DNA of 64,000 nucleotides from Ramlibacter sp. (GCA_030695945.1 JAUYOG010000057.1:124001-188000), one strand, 5' to 3'. Shown: positions 1-10,330, numbered from the stretch's first letter. The notes: generated by a model not told the origin, from the sequence alone. Made by a program: numbers and translations.

Positions 1-2005
1 GGCGCGTCCAGTCGGCGCGCAGCAGCGCCACCTTCTTGGCCGACAGGTCGGCCAGCACGTCGGCGTTCGCAAGCGTCGTCTTCTTGTTGTACTGGCAGGT
101 CACGCACCACGCGGCGGTGAAATCCACGAACACCGGCTGGCCGGACGCGAGGAGCTGGTCCACGCGGTCCGGCTCCCAGGCTTGCCAGCCGCCTTCGCCG
201 CGCACGGACTGTTGCTGGGCCTGCGCCTTGGTGATGTTGGCGCCGGCGGCCCACGCCAGCAGGCCGAAACTCACGATGGAGATGGCGGCGATCACCGTGC
301 GTGCCCGCCCTTGCAGCGTCAGCGCCCAGATCACCATGCTCATGGCCACCAGCAACACCAGCAGCGCGCCGGCACCGTCGATGCCGCTTTGCTGGCCCAG
401 CACCCACACCAGCCACGCCACGGTGGCAAACATCGGGAAGGCCATCAGCTTGCGGAAGGTTTCCATCCATGCGCCCGGCCGCGGCAAAAGCCGCGCGACG
501 GCAGGCACCCAGCTGGCCGCGAGATAGGGCACGGCCATGCCGACGCCGATCACGGCGAACACGAGCAGCGCCTCGGCCGCGGGCAATCCGATCGCGAAGC
601 CCAGCGATGCACCCATGAAGGGCGCGGTGCAAGGCGAGGCCACCGCCACCGCGAGCACGCCGGAGAGAAAGGCGTTGACGACCGGGTGCCGCGCTTCCAG
701 CGCCGCGACGCTGGACGGCAGGAACGAGCCGAACTGGAACAGGCCCGCGAGGTTCAGGCCGATCAGCGTGAACAGGGCGGCGAGCAGGGCGACCACGGCG
801 GGAGACTGCAGCTGGAAGCCCCAGCCGAGTTGCTCGCCGGCCGCGCGCAAGGCCAGCATCAACGCGCCCAGCGCGGCGAACGACGCGATCACGCCCGCCG
901 AGTAGGCGAGGCCGGCGATGCGATGCGAGCGCCGGTCATCGGCGTGTTTCGTGAAGCCCACCACCTTGATGGCGAGGATGGGGAAAACACAGGGCATGAG
1001 GTTGAGGATCAGCCCGCCGAGCAACGCGCCCAGCAGGGCCGCCGCCAGCGTCAGCGAGGCGGTCGGCGGCAGCGCCGCCGCGGCGGCGCCGCCGCCGCCC
1101 TGGTTCGCGCGCAAGGCGGCTTCGAGGGCCGGGGACATGCCCGTCACGGCGGCCACGGCCGGCCACTCGCCCTGCACCTTCGCCTCGGTGCGCCAGCCCT
1201 GCCCGCCGAGGGCCAGCACCATCGGCAGCACGCCGGGACTGTTGGCGCGTTGCGGGGACAGGGGAACGCGGGCGGTCCAGTCATCGCCCTGCCAGGCCTG
1301 CGTCCACTGGGCGGCGGTCTCGATCACTTCGCCGGTTTCGGGGAAGAACTCCAGCGTCTTGCCGCGAACCGCCGCCGGCAGGCCGCTCACCGTCAGCTTG
1401 ATCGCATTGCCGTCGATGGCCGCCTCGCTCTTGCCCTTGAGCGCCTGCGGCTGCGCGTCGAACGCGGCCTTGAACGCGGCGGCATTCAGCGCCGTGGTGC
1501 TGCGGGCCGGGACCTTGAGGGTGAAGTCGCCCTCTTCGGGAATGCATTCCTGCTTGCAGACCAGCCAGCTGGCCTTGAGCTTCACATCGATGTCGCCGCC
1601 CAGCAGCGAGGGCTTGAAGTCGGGCGCGATCGTGAGCGGCACCGGCAGCAGCACCGTGCCTTCGTAGCCATAGTTGGCGAGGTTGCCGATCGGGATTTTC
1701 CTGGGCACCGGCCACGCGATGTCCCCGGCGGTAATGCCCGCGGGCAGCGTCCACTGCAGCAGCGTGGGCAGGCCGGAGTCGCCGGAGTTCTTCCAGTAGG
1801 TGTGCCACTCGGGCTGGTGCGCCACCTGCAGGCCGACCCACACGGACTTGCCGGGGGCGACGCCGTCGGGCGCGTGCGCCATCAACTCGGCGCGCACGCG
1901 CTCGGTCGTGACGACGCTCTTGGGCCCGCCCTGGGCCAGGGCGGCGGCGGGCAGGGCCAGGAAAGCCGCCAAGGCGGCGGCGGGAAGGATTCGAAGCGGA
2001 TTCAT
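1..2005 (-). CDS. dsbD: Thiol:disulfide interchange protein DsbD-like (C-terminus cut by window edge)
   Basis: Inner-membrane reductase that passes electrons from cytoplasmic thioredoxin to periplasmic thiols. It was translated directly from the minus strand; 668 codons are visible and the frame is open at base 1. A signal peptide (MNPLRILPAAALAAFLALPA) is followed by a periplasmic DsbD-alpha/DsbC-like domain to about residue 310. A multi-helix core follows, with the paired transmembrane cysteines C339 (in LMPCVFP) and C459 (in SPCTAPF). A thioredoxin-like domain then begins, with WCVTC giving C634 and C637. The ATG at 2005 is chosen because it starts the signal peptide. The gene lies just downstream of the AlaX gene on the same strand, with 37 bp between them. 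ScsB-type reductases share this layout and are the main alternative. Confidence 0.93.
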   Translation of the reverse strand, partial: MNPLRILPAAALAAFLALPAAALAQGGPKSVVTTERVRAELMAHAPDGVAPGKSVWVGLQVAHQPEWHTYWKNSGDSGLPTLLQWTLPAGITAGDIAWPVPRKIPIGNLANYGYEGTVLLPVPLTIAPDFKPSLLGGDIDVKLKASWLVCKQECIPEEGDFTLKVPARSTTALNAAAFKAAFDAQPQALKGKSEAAIDGNAIKLTVSGLPAAVRGKTLEFFPETGEVIETAAQWTQAWQGDDWTARVPLSPQRANSPGVLPMVLALGGQGWRTEAKVQGEWPAVAAVTGMSPALEAALRANQGGGGAAAAALPPTASLTLAAALLGALLGGLILNLMPCVFPILAIKVVGFTKHADDRRSHRIAGLAYSAGVIASFAALGALMLALRAAGEQLGWGFQLQSPAVVALLAALFTLIGLNLAGLFQFGSFLPSSVAALEARHPVVNAFLSGVLAVAVASPCTAPFMGASLGFAIGLPAAEALLVFAVIGVGMAVPYLAASWVPAVARLLPRPGAWMETFRKLMAFPMFATVAWLVWVLGQQSGIDGAGALLVLLVAMSMVIWALTLQGRARTVIAAISIVSFGLLAWAAGANITKAQAQQQSVRGEGGWQAWEPDRVDQLLASGQPVFVDFTAAWCVTCQYNKKTTLANADVLADLSAKKVALLRADWTR

Positions 2006-2042
2006 CACTGTGTGAGAGCTCGGCTGTAGGTGATTGGTTCCA

Positions 2043-2810
2043 TCAGGCAAAGCCGAGGACGACGCGCCGGGTGGTGGCGCTCTTCTTTTCGATCTTGGTG
2101 ACGACCACCGTGCCGATCTCCGCGGTGTTGGCCACATGGGTGCCGCCGCAGGGCTGGAAGTCGATCACTTCCCCGCCGATCCGCCCGGCATCCGCGGTCG
2201 CGGTGCCGATCAAGATCGTGCGGATGCGCCCGCTGCCGCGCGGCGGCTGCACCGACATGCTCTTGACCAGCGCCGGGTTGGCGTCCAGCTCCTCGTCGGT
2301 GATGGCGCCCACGGCAACGGGGTGGCCGGCCGCGACCAGGCGCGCGATCCCCTGCGTCAAGGCTTCCTTGTCCAGCGGATCGGTCATGTTGAAATCCAGG
2401 CGCGCATAGTCGGGGGTGATGGAACAGCCGTTCACCAGCTGCGGGACGAGGTGGCACAGCAGGTGCGTCGTGGTGTGGAAGCGCATCAGCTTGTGGCGGC
2501 GTTGCCAGTCCACCTTAGCGGTCACGGCGTCGCCGGGCTTGAGTTTCGTCAACAGGTCGTCCTGCCCCGCCGCGGGCACATGGCAGATGGCGTGGGTCGG
2601 CCGGCCCTCCGCATCCTTGCCCTTGCGGGTGTCGGCGATGGCGAGCTCGCTGCCATCGGCGAGCACCAGCACCCCGGTGTCGCCGGCCTGCCCGCCGCCG
2701 AGCGGATAGAACACGGTGCGGTCCAGCACGATGCCGTGCTCGTCGATGGCGACCACTGTGGCTGTGCAGTCCTGGAGGTAGGCATCGGCGCGGAAGAGCT
2801 CTTCGGTCAT
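2043..2810 (-). CDS. AlaX-type alanyl-tRNA editing protein
   Basis: Free-standing editing domain related to the AlaRS C-terminal half, which hydrolyses Ser- or Gly-tRNA(Ala) in trans in the cytoplasm. The 255 residues carry the two zinc-binding motifs of the family: HTTTH (H112, H116) and CGGTH (C221, H225). The early segment FYPLGGGQAGDTG is the conserved AlaX/AlaRS editing signature. The length fits the longer AlaX-M class. It may be co-transcribed with the DsbD-like gene 37 bp downstream. The family is certain; substrate preference cannot be read from the sequence. Confidence 0.94.
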   Translation of the reverse strand: MTEELFRADAYLQDCTATVVAIDEHGIVLDRTVFYPLGGGQAGDTGVLVLADGSELAIADTRKGKDAEGRPTHAICHVPAAGQDDLLTKLKPGDAVTAKVDWQRRHKLMRFHTTTHLLCHLVPQLVNGCSITPDYARLDFNMTDPLDKEALTQGIARLVAAGHPVAVGAITDEELDANPALVKSMSVQPPRGSGRIRTILIGTATADAGRIGGEVIDFQPCGGTHVANTAEIGTVVVTKIEKKSATTRRVVLGFA

Positions 2811-2873
2811 GCTCCTATTTTCGCGGTTTCCGCCTACAGGCGCCCGCCGGGGACCGGGACAGACTTTCGCCTT

Positions 2874-4199
<1,326 letters not shown>

Positions 4200-4317
4200 G
4201 CCGCATGGCTCATCGGCGCATGGGACGCCGGTTCGTGGCCGTGTAGGCCGGTTTCGCTTTTTGACGTCTTTGCGTCCCCGCGCAAACAAAGCTGCGGTAC
4301 ATCGAGCGCAGACTGCG

Positions 4318-4352
4318 CCTTCCGGCCCCGGACGGGGCCTTCATCCGGAAGG
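4318..4352 (+). promoter_or_regulatory. Dodecin leader stem-loop covering the ribosome-binding site
   Basis: CCTTCCGG at 4318-4325 is perfectly complementary to CCGGAAGG at 4345-4352, and the latter contains the Shine-Dalgarno GGAAGG seven bases before the dodecin ATG. Inside the loop GGCCCC (4324-4329) can pair with GGGGCC (4334-4339), competing for two bases or stacking on the outer stem. The pairing is read directly. A role in translational control is inference. Confidence 0.5.
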
Positions 4353-4359
4353 AAAAACC

Positions 4360-4563
4360 ATGACAGTCGCACGCATCACCGAAATCAGCAGCGTCAGCAA
4401 TACGAGCTTCCAGGACGCGATCGTCCAGGGCGTCGATCGCGCCAACAAGACGCTGAAGAACGTCAAGGGGGCCTGGGTCAAGGATCAGGAAGTGACCATC
4501 GACAACGGCAAGGTGACGGGCTACAAGGTGATCCTGAAGGTGACGTTCATCCTGGCGGACTGA
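4360..4563 (+). CDS. Dodecin family flavin-binding protein
   Basis: Small 67-residue protein of the dodecin family, which forms a hollow dodecamer storing flavin or acting as a flavin buffer in the cytoplasm. The sequence reads MTVARITEISSVSNTSFQDA, then VKGAWVKDQEVTIDNGKVTG, and ends in KVILKVTFILAD. The SFQDA-I helix start, the K-AWVKDQ strand turn and the final beta strand are family features. A strong GGAAGGA ribosome-binding site lies seven bases before the ATG. It is transcribed alone: the upstream dehydrogenase stops 160 bp away and the downstream EamA gene is convergent. Confidence 0.95.
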   Translation: MTVARITEISSVSNTSFQDAIVQGVDRANKTLKNVKGAWVKDQEVTIDNGKVTGYKVILKVTFILAD

Positions 4564-4606
4564 GCCCGCGGCCGGCCATCGCGGCGTAACGCGCGCGGAC
4601 CGGCCG

Positions 4607-5491
4607 TCAAGGCTCCGGCGGCGCGCCCTTGAACGGGTTGAAGCCGGTCACCAGCGCCATCGCCGCCAGCACCAGCAGGCAGCCGGGCAGCATGCCGGCC
4701 GTCACCGGCTCGTCGAGGAACAGGCCGCCCCAGGTCACGCCGAACAGCGGAATCATGAAGGCCGGCGACGTCGCGGCGCTGGCGGGGATCTCGCGCATCA
4801 GGCGCATGCTGAGCCAGTACATGAAGCCCGACGTCACCATCCCCAGCACGGCCACGGACAGCATCGCACCGGTGGTGGGTTGCATCGACGGCGCGGTTGC
4901 CGCCATCGGCAGCAGCAACAGGAGCGTGGCGGCGACATGCACGGCGGCCGAGGCGGGCAGCGGCCCGTGGGCGAGCGTGGCGCGCTTCATCAGGATCGCG
5001 CCGAGGCCATAGCAACAGGAGGCGGCGACGCAAGCCAGCGCGGCCACCACTACTTTCGCATCCACCGCGATCGGCCCGAGCCGCACCAGCAGCGCGACGC
5101 CCGTGAAGCCGAGCGCGCAGCCCGCGAGCCGGCGCGCCGTCAGGCGCTCCTCGCCGATCGCCGCCGCGCCCATGATGCCGAACAGCGGCGCCGTGGCATT
5201 GAGCACGGCCGAGTAGCCCGAGGGGAGCACCAGGCCGGCCCAGTTGAACAGCACGAAGGGTGCCACCACCGTGAGCAAGCTGAGCACCGTCACGCGGCGC
5301 CACGTCGCCCTGCCGGGCCACTGCTGGCGCAGCGCCCGCATCAGCACCGCGAGCACCAGCGCGGCGAGCGCGCAGCGGATGCCGGCCAGGCCCAGCGGAC
5401 CGAAGGCCGGGCTGGCCACGCGGATGAGCGGGAACGAAGCGCCCCACAGGGCGGACAGGAAGATCAGCTGGAGAAAGTGTCGGGTTCGCAT
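4607..5491 (-). CDS. EamA/DMT-family metabolite exporter
   Basis: Inner-membrane transporter of the drug/metabolite superfamily (294 aa). It has ten hydrophobic segments in two EamA repeats, beginning FLQLIFLSALWGASFPLIRV and, in the second half, ASCCYGLGAILMKRATLAHG. The WGASFP motif of the first helix and the PLFGVTWGGLFLDEPVT segment near the C-terminus are typical. Family members export amino acids or other small metabolites, but the substrate here is unknown. It is convergent with dodecin and divergent from the hybrid kinase gene, with about 210 bp between that holds no gene. Confidence 0.9.
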   Translation of the reverse strand: MRTRHFLQLIFLSALWGASFPLIRVASPAFGPLGLAGIRCALAALVLAVLMRALRQQWPGRATWRRVTVLSLLTVVAPFVLFNWAGLVLPSGYSAVLNATAPLFGIMGAAAIGEERLTARRLAGCALGFTGVALLVRLGPIAVDAKVVVAALACVAASCCYGLGAILMKRATLAHGPLPASAAVHVAATLLLLLPMAATAPSMQPTTGAMLSVAVLGMVTSGFMYWLSMRLMREIPASAATSPAFMIPLFGVTWGGLFLDEPVTAGMLPGCLLVLAAMALVTGFNPFKGAPPEP

Positions 5492-5701
5492 GTGCGCAGC
5501 CCTCCATCATGGCAGGCCGCGCGGCCGGGCTACGGACATGCCCGCGCGCCCAGGGCGATCCGGACCGTGAAATCCGCTCGTTCCAACGCAATTGCTGACA
5601 TTGTCGGGCTGGAGTAGCACCCGCAAGGGCGAGGCGCAGCTACAGTGCCCAAGCCCGTTCGGGCCGTCAGGGATTGCACCTGAGAGTGTGGAGAGAACAA
5701 T

Positions 5702-7966
5702 TTGATCGCCTTCGTGTCGCGGCTGCGCCCGCGAACCCTCAATCAAGCGCTAGGCTGGCTCCTGGCGGCCGTCATCGTGCCCTTGCTGCTCGGCGCACTG
5801 GCGCTGCTCGCGGTGCAGGCCAGCCAGGAACGCCGGCTGGCGCAGGGCCAGCTCACCATCCTGGCCCAGACCCTGGTGCAGGCGGTGGACCGTGAGCTCG
5901 ACAATGGCCTTGCCCAGCTGGAGGTGCTCGCGGCATCGCCCCTGGTGGACGAGCAGGATTGGTCGCGACTGCGCGACTACGCGGAGGTCGTCGCCCGCGG
6001 CAAGCCGGGCAGCGTCATCGGGCTGGTCGGTCCCGACGGCCAGCAGCTCTTCAATACCGCGACGGCGTGGGGCTCCGCGCAGCCCAACTTGTGGAAACTG
6101 GGCGAGCAGCACCGGGAAGTGACCTGGGAGGGCCGGACGCTTCCGCTCAGCTCGCAAACCTTGACGCGCCAGGTGTTCGCCACCGGGAAGGTCGTGTACA
6201 GCGACCTGTATTACGGGCTCTTCATCAAGCGCCCGACCCTTGCGATTTCCGTGCCCGTGGTTCGAAACGGCGAGGTGCGTTATGCGCTGACCTTTTCGTT
6301 TCCCCCGGCCCGGCTGGAGCACTTGATCCGTTCGGCGGTCAGCGCGTCGGGGCCGCGTGTCGCCGTGGTGGACCGGCGCGGCCTGGTCGTCGCGAGCAAT
6401 GCCGCGGCGGCGTCGCGGCTGGGAGACACCATCACGCCCATGGCGCGTCCGAAACCGGGGGCACGGACCTACGACAGCACGACACGCGACGGCACCGCCG
6501 TGAGCGGAGCGTATGCACAGTCGGAGCGCAACGGGTTCACGGTGCGGGTCGCGCTGCCGCGCGACGACATCTTTTCATTCTCCCGGTCCGCTTCCGCCGG
6601 CTGGCTGGTCCTGGTTCTCGGTGCGCTGGTGGCCAGCGTGGTGCTCGCCGGCTTGCTCGGCCGGCGGATTTCGCGGCCGCTGCGCGAACTCGGGCAAGCG
6701 GCGGCTCGCGGCCAGCCGCCGGCGGCCGTGACCAGCGGCATCGATGAGATCGACGTGCTCGCGGACGCGTTGCGCGCCGCGGCGGAGTCGGAGCGGCAGC
6801 GGAGGGAGGCGCTCGTGCTCAACACCCAGCGGGAAGAAGCTGGGGCCGCCCTGCGCCGCGCCGACCGGCAGAAGGACGAATTCCTGGCGACGCTCGCGCA
6901 TGAGCTTCGCAATCCGCTTGCGCCGATCCGCAGCGCGGTGGAACTGCTCCGGCGAGCCGCCCCGGCGGACAAGACGATGGAACGGGCCAGGGACGTGATC
7001 GACCGGCAGGTGACCCACCTGGCGCGGATGGTCGACGACTTGATGGATGTTTCGCGGATCACGCTCGGCACCGTGCACCTGCGCCAGGAGCACCTGGACC
7101 TTGCGGCGGTGGCCAGCTCCGCGGCCGACTCGGTGCGGCCAGCCGCGGAGGCCGCCGGGTTGACACTCGAACAGGACATCGCGCCCGGACCGCTGGCCGT
7201 GAACGGCGACACCACACGCCTTGCCCAATGCATCGTGAACCTGCTCAACAACGCCGTGAAGTTCACGCCGCGGGGCGGCAACATCGCCTTGAAGGTGGCG
7301 CGCAGGGGGGATGTCATCGAAGTCGAGGTGACCGACACCGGCATCGGCATCGAGAAAGCCAGCCAAGCCAGGATATTTGAACCGTTCTTCCAGGAGCGGC
7401 CGAGCGGCAGCCAAGGCAATTCGGGGCTGGGCATCGGCCTGGCGCTGACGCGCAAGCTGGTGGCGCTCCATGGCGGCGCCATCGAGGTCGCCAGCGCCGG
7501 GCCCGGCCGCGGCACGACCTTCCGCATGGAACTGCCGGCTGCCGCGGCCGAGGCCGTCGTGCGGGCGCCTGAACGGGCGCTCGCCGCTGACGGTGAAGGT
7601 GCGAGGGTGCTGGTGGTGGACGACAACCGTGACGCGGCCGACACGTTGGGCGAGATGCTCGCGTTGTCCGGATTCGAGGCTACGGTGGAGTACACCGGAC
7701 GGGCGGCCGAGCGCGCGGTCCAGGCCTCGCGTCCCGACGCGGTGCTGCTGGACATCGGCCTGCCGGACATCGACGGCTACCAGGTCTGCCGCCGGATCAA
7801 GACGGACGGAAACCCCGCGCCGATCGTGATCGCCCTGACGGGGTGGGGCCAGGAGAAGGACCTGCAGCGGGCCAAGCTGCATGGCTTCGACGCCCACCTG
7901 ACCAAGCCGGCGGATCCCGCGCGGGTGATCGCGCTGCTCAAGGAATTGATCGGCGAACGCGCCTGA
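5702..7966 (+). CDS. Membrane hybrid histidine kinase with C-terminal receiver
   Basis: Sensor kinase of 754 residues that should phosphorylate itself and then its own receiver. TM1 is at about 18-40, a roughly 240-residue periplasmic sensor (Cache-like layout) follows, and TM2 is at about 300-320 (SAGWLVLVLGALVASVVLAG). HisKA has the phospho-acceptor H400 in LAHELRNPLAPIR. The ATPase domain shows NLLNNAVKFTPRGG, DTGIGIE and GLGIGLAL. The receiver (from about 635) has the acidic pair in VLVVDDN and the phospho-acceptor D684 in LLDIGLPDIDGY. It starts with TTG, preceded by GGAGAGAACAA. No separate output regulator is adjacent; the next gene is an aldo/keto reductase eight bases downstream. Confidence 0.92.
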   Translation: MIAFVSRLRPRTLNQALGWLLAAVIVPLLLGALALLAVQASQERRLAQGQLTILAQTLVQAVDRELDNGLAQLEVLAASPLVDEQDWSRLRDYAEVVARGKPGSVIGLVGPDGQQLFNTATAWGSAQPNLWKLGEQHREVTWEGRTLPLSSQTLTRQVFATGKVVYSDLYYGLFIKRPTLAISVPVVRNGEVRYALTFSFPPARLEHLIRSAVSASGPRVAVVDRRGLVVASNAAAASRLGDTITPMARPKPGARTYDSTTRDGTAVSGAYAQSERNGFTVRVALPRDDIFSFSRSASAGWLVLVLGALVASVVLAGLLGRRISRPLRELGQAAARGQPPAAVTSGIDEIDVLADALRAAAESERQRREALVLNTQREEAGAALRRADRQKDEFLATLAHELRNPLAPIRSAVELLRRAAPADKTMERARDVIDRQVTHLARMVDDLMDVSRITLGTVHLRQEHLDLAAVASSAADSVRPAAEAAGLTLEQDIAPGPLAVNGDTTRLAQCIVNLLNNAVKFTPRGGNIALKVARRGDVIEVEVTDTGIGIEKASQARIFEPFFQERPSGSQGNSGLGIGLALTRKLVALHGGAIEVASAGPGRGTTFRMELPAAAAEAVVRAPERALAADGEGARVLVVDDNRDAADTLGEMLALSGFEATVEYTGRAAERAVQASRPDAVLLDIGLPDIDGYQVCRRIKTDGNPAPIVIALTGWGQEKDLQRAKLHGFDAHLTKPADPARVIALLKELIGERA

Positions 7967-7974
7967 GAAATCCC

Positions 7975-8874
7975 ATGAAACGCCGCACCCTGTTGAACCT
8001 GCTGCCCTCGCTGGCCTGCCCCGGCGCGTTCGCGCAACCGGCGGCGGCCGCGCGGCCGCTGGGACGGCGCATCCCCTCGTCGGGCGAGGAAATTCCCGCC
8101 GTCGGGCTGGGCAGCTGGATCACCTTCAACGTCGGCGACGACCGCGAGGCCCGCGCGAACTGCGCCGAGGTCATGCGCAACTTCTTCGCCGCCGGCGGGC
8201 GCCTGATCGACTCGTCGCCGATGTACGGTTCGTCGCAAGGCGTGATCGGCGAAGGGCTGCAGAAGATCGGCTCGCCGCGCCACTTGTTCTCCGCGGAGAA
8301 GGTGTGGACTTCGACCGGCGGCGCGGCGCAGGTGGAGGCGTCGCGCAACCTGTGGCGGGTGCCGCGCTTCGACCTGCTGCAGGTACACAACCTGCTCGCC
8401 TGGGAGAAGCAGTTGCCGCTGCTGCAGGCCATGAAGTCCGAGGGCCGGGTGCGCTACGTGGGCATCACCACGTCGGAGGGCCGGCGGCACCGCGAGATCG
8501 AGGAGGTGATGCGCGGGCACCGCATCGACTTCGTCCAGCTCACCTACAACCCGCTCGACCGCGAGGCCGAGCAGCGCCTGCTTCCGCTCGCGCGCGAGCG
8601 CGGCATCGCCGTGCTCGCCAACCGGCCGTTCCGCGAGGGCGCGCTGCTGCGCGGCTTGCAGCGCCACCCGCTGCCCGCCTGGGCGGGCGAGATCGATTGC
8701 ACCAGCTGGGCCCAGGTGGTGCTGAAGTTCATCGTCACGCATCCGGCCGTCACCTGCGCCATACCGGCGACCCGCCAGGTGGCGCATGTGCGCGAGAACA
8801 TGGCCGCCGCCGCGGGGCGCATGCCGGACGACGCCCTGCGCCAGCGCATCGCCGCGCACATCGCGAAGCTGTAG
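7975..8874 (+). CDS. Aldo/keto reductase family protein with export-type N-terminus
   Basis: NAD(P)H-dependent oxidoreductase-like TIM barrel of 299 residues. The N-terminus MKRRTLLNLLPSLACPGAFA resembles a signal peptide, possibly a weak Tat type (RR followed by TLLNLLP), which is common in this subfamily. The barrel begins GEEIPAVGLGSWITF. DSSPMYGSSQGVIGEGL carries the catalytic Asp/Tyr region, and a KVWTSTGG segment supplies the usual Lys. The ATG at 7975 is chosen because it lies eight bases after the kinase stop and starts the signal-like segment. The substrate is unknown. It is probably co-transcribed with the DUF6064 gene, whose start is three bases after this stop. Confidence 0.87.
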   Translation: MKRRTLLNLLPSLACPGAFAQPAAAARPLGRRIPSSGEEIPAVGLGSWITFNVGDDREARANCAEVMRNFFAAGGRLIDSSPMYGSSQGVIGEGLQKIGSPRHLFSAEKVWTSTGGAAQVEASRNLWRVPRFDLLQVHNLLAWEKQLPLLQAMKSEGRVRYVGITTSEGRRHREIEEVMRGHRIDFVQLTYNPLDREAEQRLLPLARERGIAVLANRPFREGALLRGLQRHPLPAWAGEIDCTSWAQVVLKFIVTHPAVTCAIPATRQVAHVRENMAAAAGRMPDDALRQRIAAHIAKL

Positions 8875-8877
8875 GCC

Positions 8878-9474
8878 ATGTCCGAGTGGTGGACCTACCG
8901 GCTCTCGGACTTCCTGATGTTCTCGCCCGCCACGTACTGGCGGCTGTTGGAGCGCTACAACCGCGAGGTGTGGCCATTGCACCTGCTGGCAATCGCAGCC
9001 GGTGCGATGTTGCTGTGGTGGGTGGCTGTCCGGGCACGGGCAGCGGGCCAGCTCGCGGCGGCGGTGCTGGCCGCGGTGTGGCTGTGGGTGGGGTGGGCCT
9101 TCCACTGGCAGCGCTATGCGCCGATCAACTGGGCCGCCGAATATTTCGCGATGGCTTTCGCGCTGCAGGCGGTGTTGCTGTTCGCCGTCGCCGCGACGGC
9201 GAAAGTCGGTGACACGCCGCCCGCCGGTCCGCTGGTGCGCGCGGGCGGGCTGGCGTTGGCGGCGATCGGCGTGTTCGCCTACCCGTTCCTCGCCTTCGCG
9301 GCGGGCCGGCCCTGGAGCCAGGCCGAGGTGTTCGGCCTGATGCCGGACCCCACGGCGCTCGCCACCCTCGGCTTTCTCCTCGCCACGCGCTTGCCGCGCC
9401 GCGGCTGGTTGGCCGTGATCCCGGCCTTGTCGCTGGCGGTAGGGTTGGCCACGGCGTTGCTGCTGCGGCCCTGA
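8878..9474 (+). CDS. DUF6064-type multi-pass membrane protein
   Basis: Integral membrane protein of 198 residues with about six hydrophobic helices. It begins MSEWWTYRLSDFLMFSPATY, and the LSDFLMFSPATYWRLLERYN start is what suggests the DUF6064 family, recognised from memory. A short loop, WHWQRYAPINWAAEYFA-like, follows the third helix. The function is unknown. It starts three bases after the aldo/keto reductase stop, so the two are probably one transcript. No catalytic motif is visible. Confidence 0.75.
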   Translation: MSEWWTYRLSDFLMFSPATYWRLLERYNREVWPLHLLAIAAGAMLLWWVAVRARAAGQLAAAVLAAVWLWVGWAFHWQRYAPINWAAEYFAMAFALQAVLLFAVAATAKVGDTPPAGPLVRAGGLALAAIGVFAYPFLAFAAGRPWSQAEVFGLMPDPTALATLGFLLATRLPRRGWLAVIPALSLAVGLATALLLRP

Positions 9475-9492
9475 AAGGCGCAAGCCGCGTTT

Positions 9493-9509
9493 CGTTCAGC
9501 CTGCGTTCA
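9493..9509 (+). promoter_or_regulatory. PhoP-box-like direct repeat upstream of the two-component operon
   Basis: The bases read CGTTCA-GCCTG-CGTTCA: two identical hexamers separated by five bases, an 11-bp period. This is the architecture of PhoP boxes bound by OmpR-family regulators. A matching copy (GGTTCA-GCTTG-CGTTCA) lies at 12362-12378 upstream of the gene that follows the operon. Binding by the PhoP-like regulator encoded at 10331 is inference. Confidence 0.6.
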
Positions 9510-9558
9510 TGCAGGCACCGGCAAGATGCGATCCATACCAACCACAGAGGGATCCTCC

Positions 9559-10065
9559 ATGAAGCATCTTGCACTGGCCTGCCTCGCAGCCACCGGAATG
9601 GCGGCGGCCCACGCCGACAGCTTTTTCGACAACGCCCGCGTCCGCGGCGCGGAGCCGCAATACGAAACCGTCAACGTGCCGCGCGAGGAGTGCAGCACGC
9701 AGGTGGTCAACGAAACGCGGCGCGTCGATGCCGGCCCCCACTATGGCGGCGCGGTCGTCGGCGGTGTCGCGGGCGCCGTGCTGGGCAACCAGGTGGGCAA
9801 GGGCCATGGCCGTGAAGCCGCCACGGCCGTCGGCGCGGTGGTCGGCGCCCTCGCGGGCGACCGCATCGCCAACCAGGGCCGCGAGCAGTACCAGGTGGTG
9901 CCCCGCGAAGTCACCAGCTGCCGCACCGTGAACGAAGCGCAGACGCGGCTCACGGGCTACCGTGTGGACTACGACTATCGCGGCCAGCGCTACACCACCT
10001 TCATGCGGGACAACCCCGGCCCCAACCTGCAGGTGCGGGTGTCGGTGGAGCCGGTTGTCCGGTAG
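9559..10065 (+). CDS. Glycine-zipper 2TM (SlyB/17 kDa antigen-like) envelope protein
   Basis: Secreted 168-residue protein. It has a signal peptide (MKHLALACLAATGMAAAHA) and then a YETVNVPREECSTQ segment. The glycine-zipper block follows at about 62-100 (YGGAVVGGVAGAVLGNQVG, then AATAVGAVVGALAGDRIA). The C-terminal part resembles the CRTVNEAQTRLTGYRVDYDY motif of this envelope family. Such proteins insert in or stiffen the outer envelope. It is first in a tight run with the PepSY, regulator and kinase genes (gaps of 18 and 22 bp) and has the PhoP-type box upstream. SlyB is a classic PhoP target in enteric bacteria, which fits the regulatory reading. Confidence 0.88.
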   Translation: MKHLALACLAATGMAAAHADSFFDNARVRGAEPQYETVNVPREECSTQVVNETRRVDAGPHYGGAVVGGVAGAVLGNQVGKGHGREAATAVGAVVGALAGDRIANQGREQYQVVPREVTSCRTVNEAQTRLTGYRVDYDYRGQRYTTFMRDNPGPNLQVRVSVEPVVR

Positions 10066-10083
10066 TACGATGCCTGCTGTGCC

Positions 10084-10308
10084 ATGAAACACCTGCTCGC
10101 GCCGATCTGCGCCGCCCTCCTGTTGCTCTCCGCCCCCGCCTGGGCGGACATCTCCCGCGACGATGCCGCCGCGGTGGCGCAGCGCGCCAGCGGCGGGCGG
10201 GTGCTGTCGGTGGAGAAGGCCGGCTCGTCATGGCGGGTCAAGGTGGTGACGGCCAAGGGCGAAGTCCGGGTCATCCTTGTGGACGCCGCAACGGGGCGGG
10301 TGCAGTAA
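10084..10308 (+). CDS. Small secreted PepSY-domain protein
   Basis: 74-residue protein with a signal peptide (MKHLLAPICAALLLLSAPAWA) followed by a single PepSY domain: ISRDDAAAVAQRASGGRVLS, then VKVVTAKGEVRVILVDAATG. PepSY modules are thought to inhibit or tune proteases and commonly sit beside OmpR-type two-component genes. It lies 18 bp after the glycine-zipper gene and 22 bp before the regulator. It is a candidate periplasmic modulator of the kinase or of envelope proteases; that role is inference. Confidence 0.88.
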   Translation: MKHLLAPICAALLLLSAPAWADISRDDAAAVAQRASGGRVLSVEKAGSSWRVKVVTAKGEVRVILVDAATGRVQ

Positions 10309-10330
10309 CCACGCGACGGGCCGCTTCACC

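Noticed and set aside
182-2029. Long plus-strand open frame opposite dsbD (615 codons).
   Set aside because: It is His/Arg/Gly-rich, an artefact of high GC on the opposite strand; the minus strand encodes a clear DsbD protein with all motifs.
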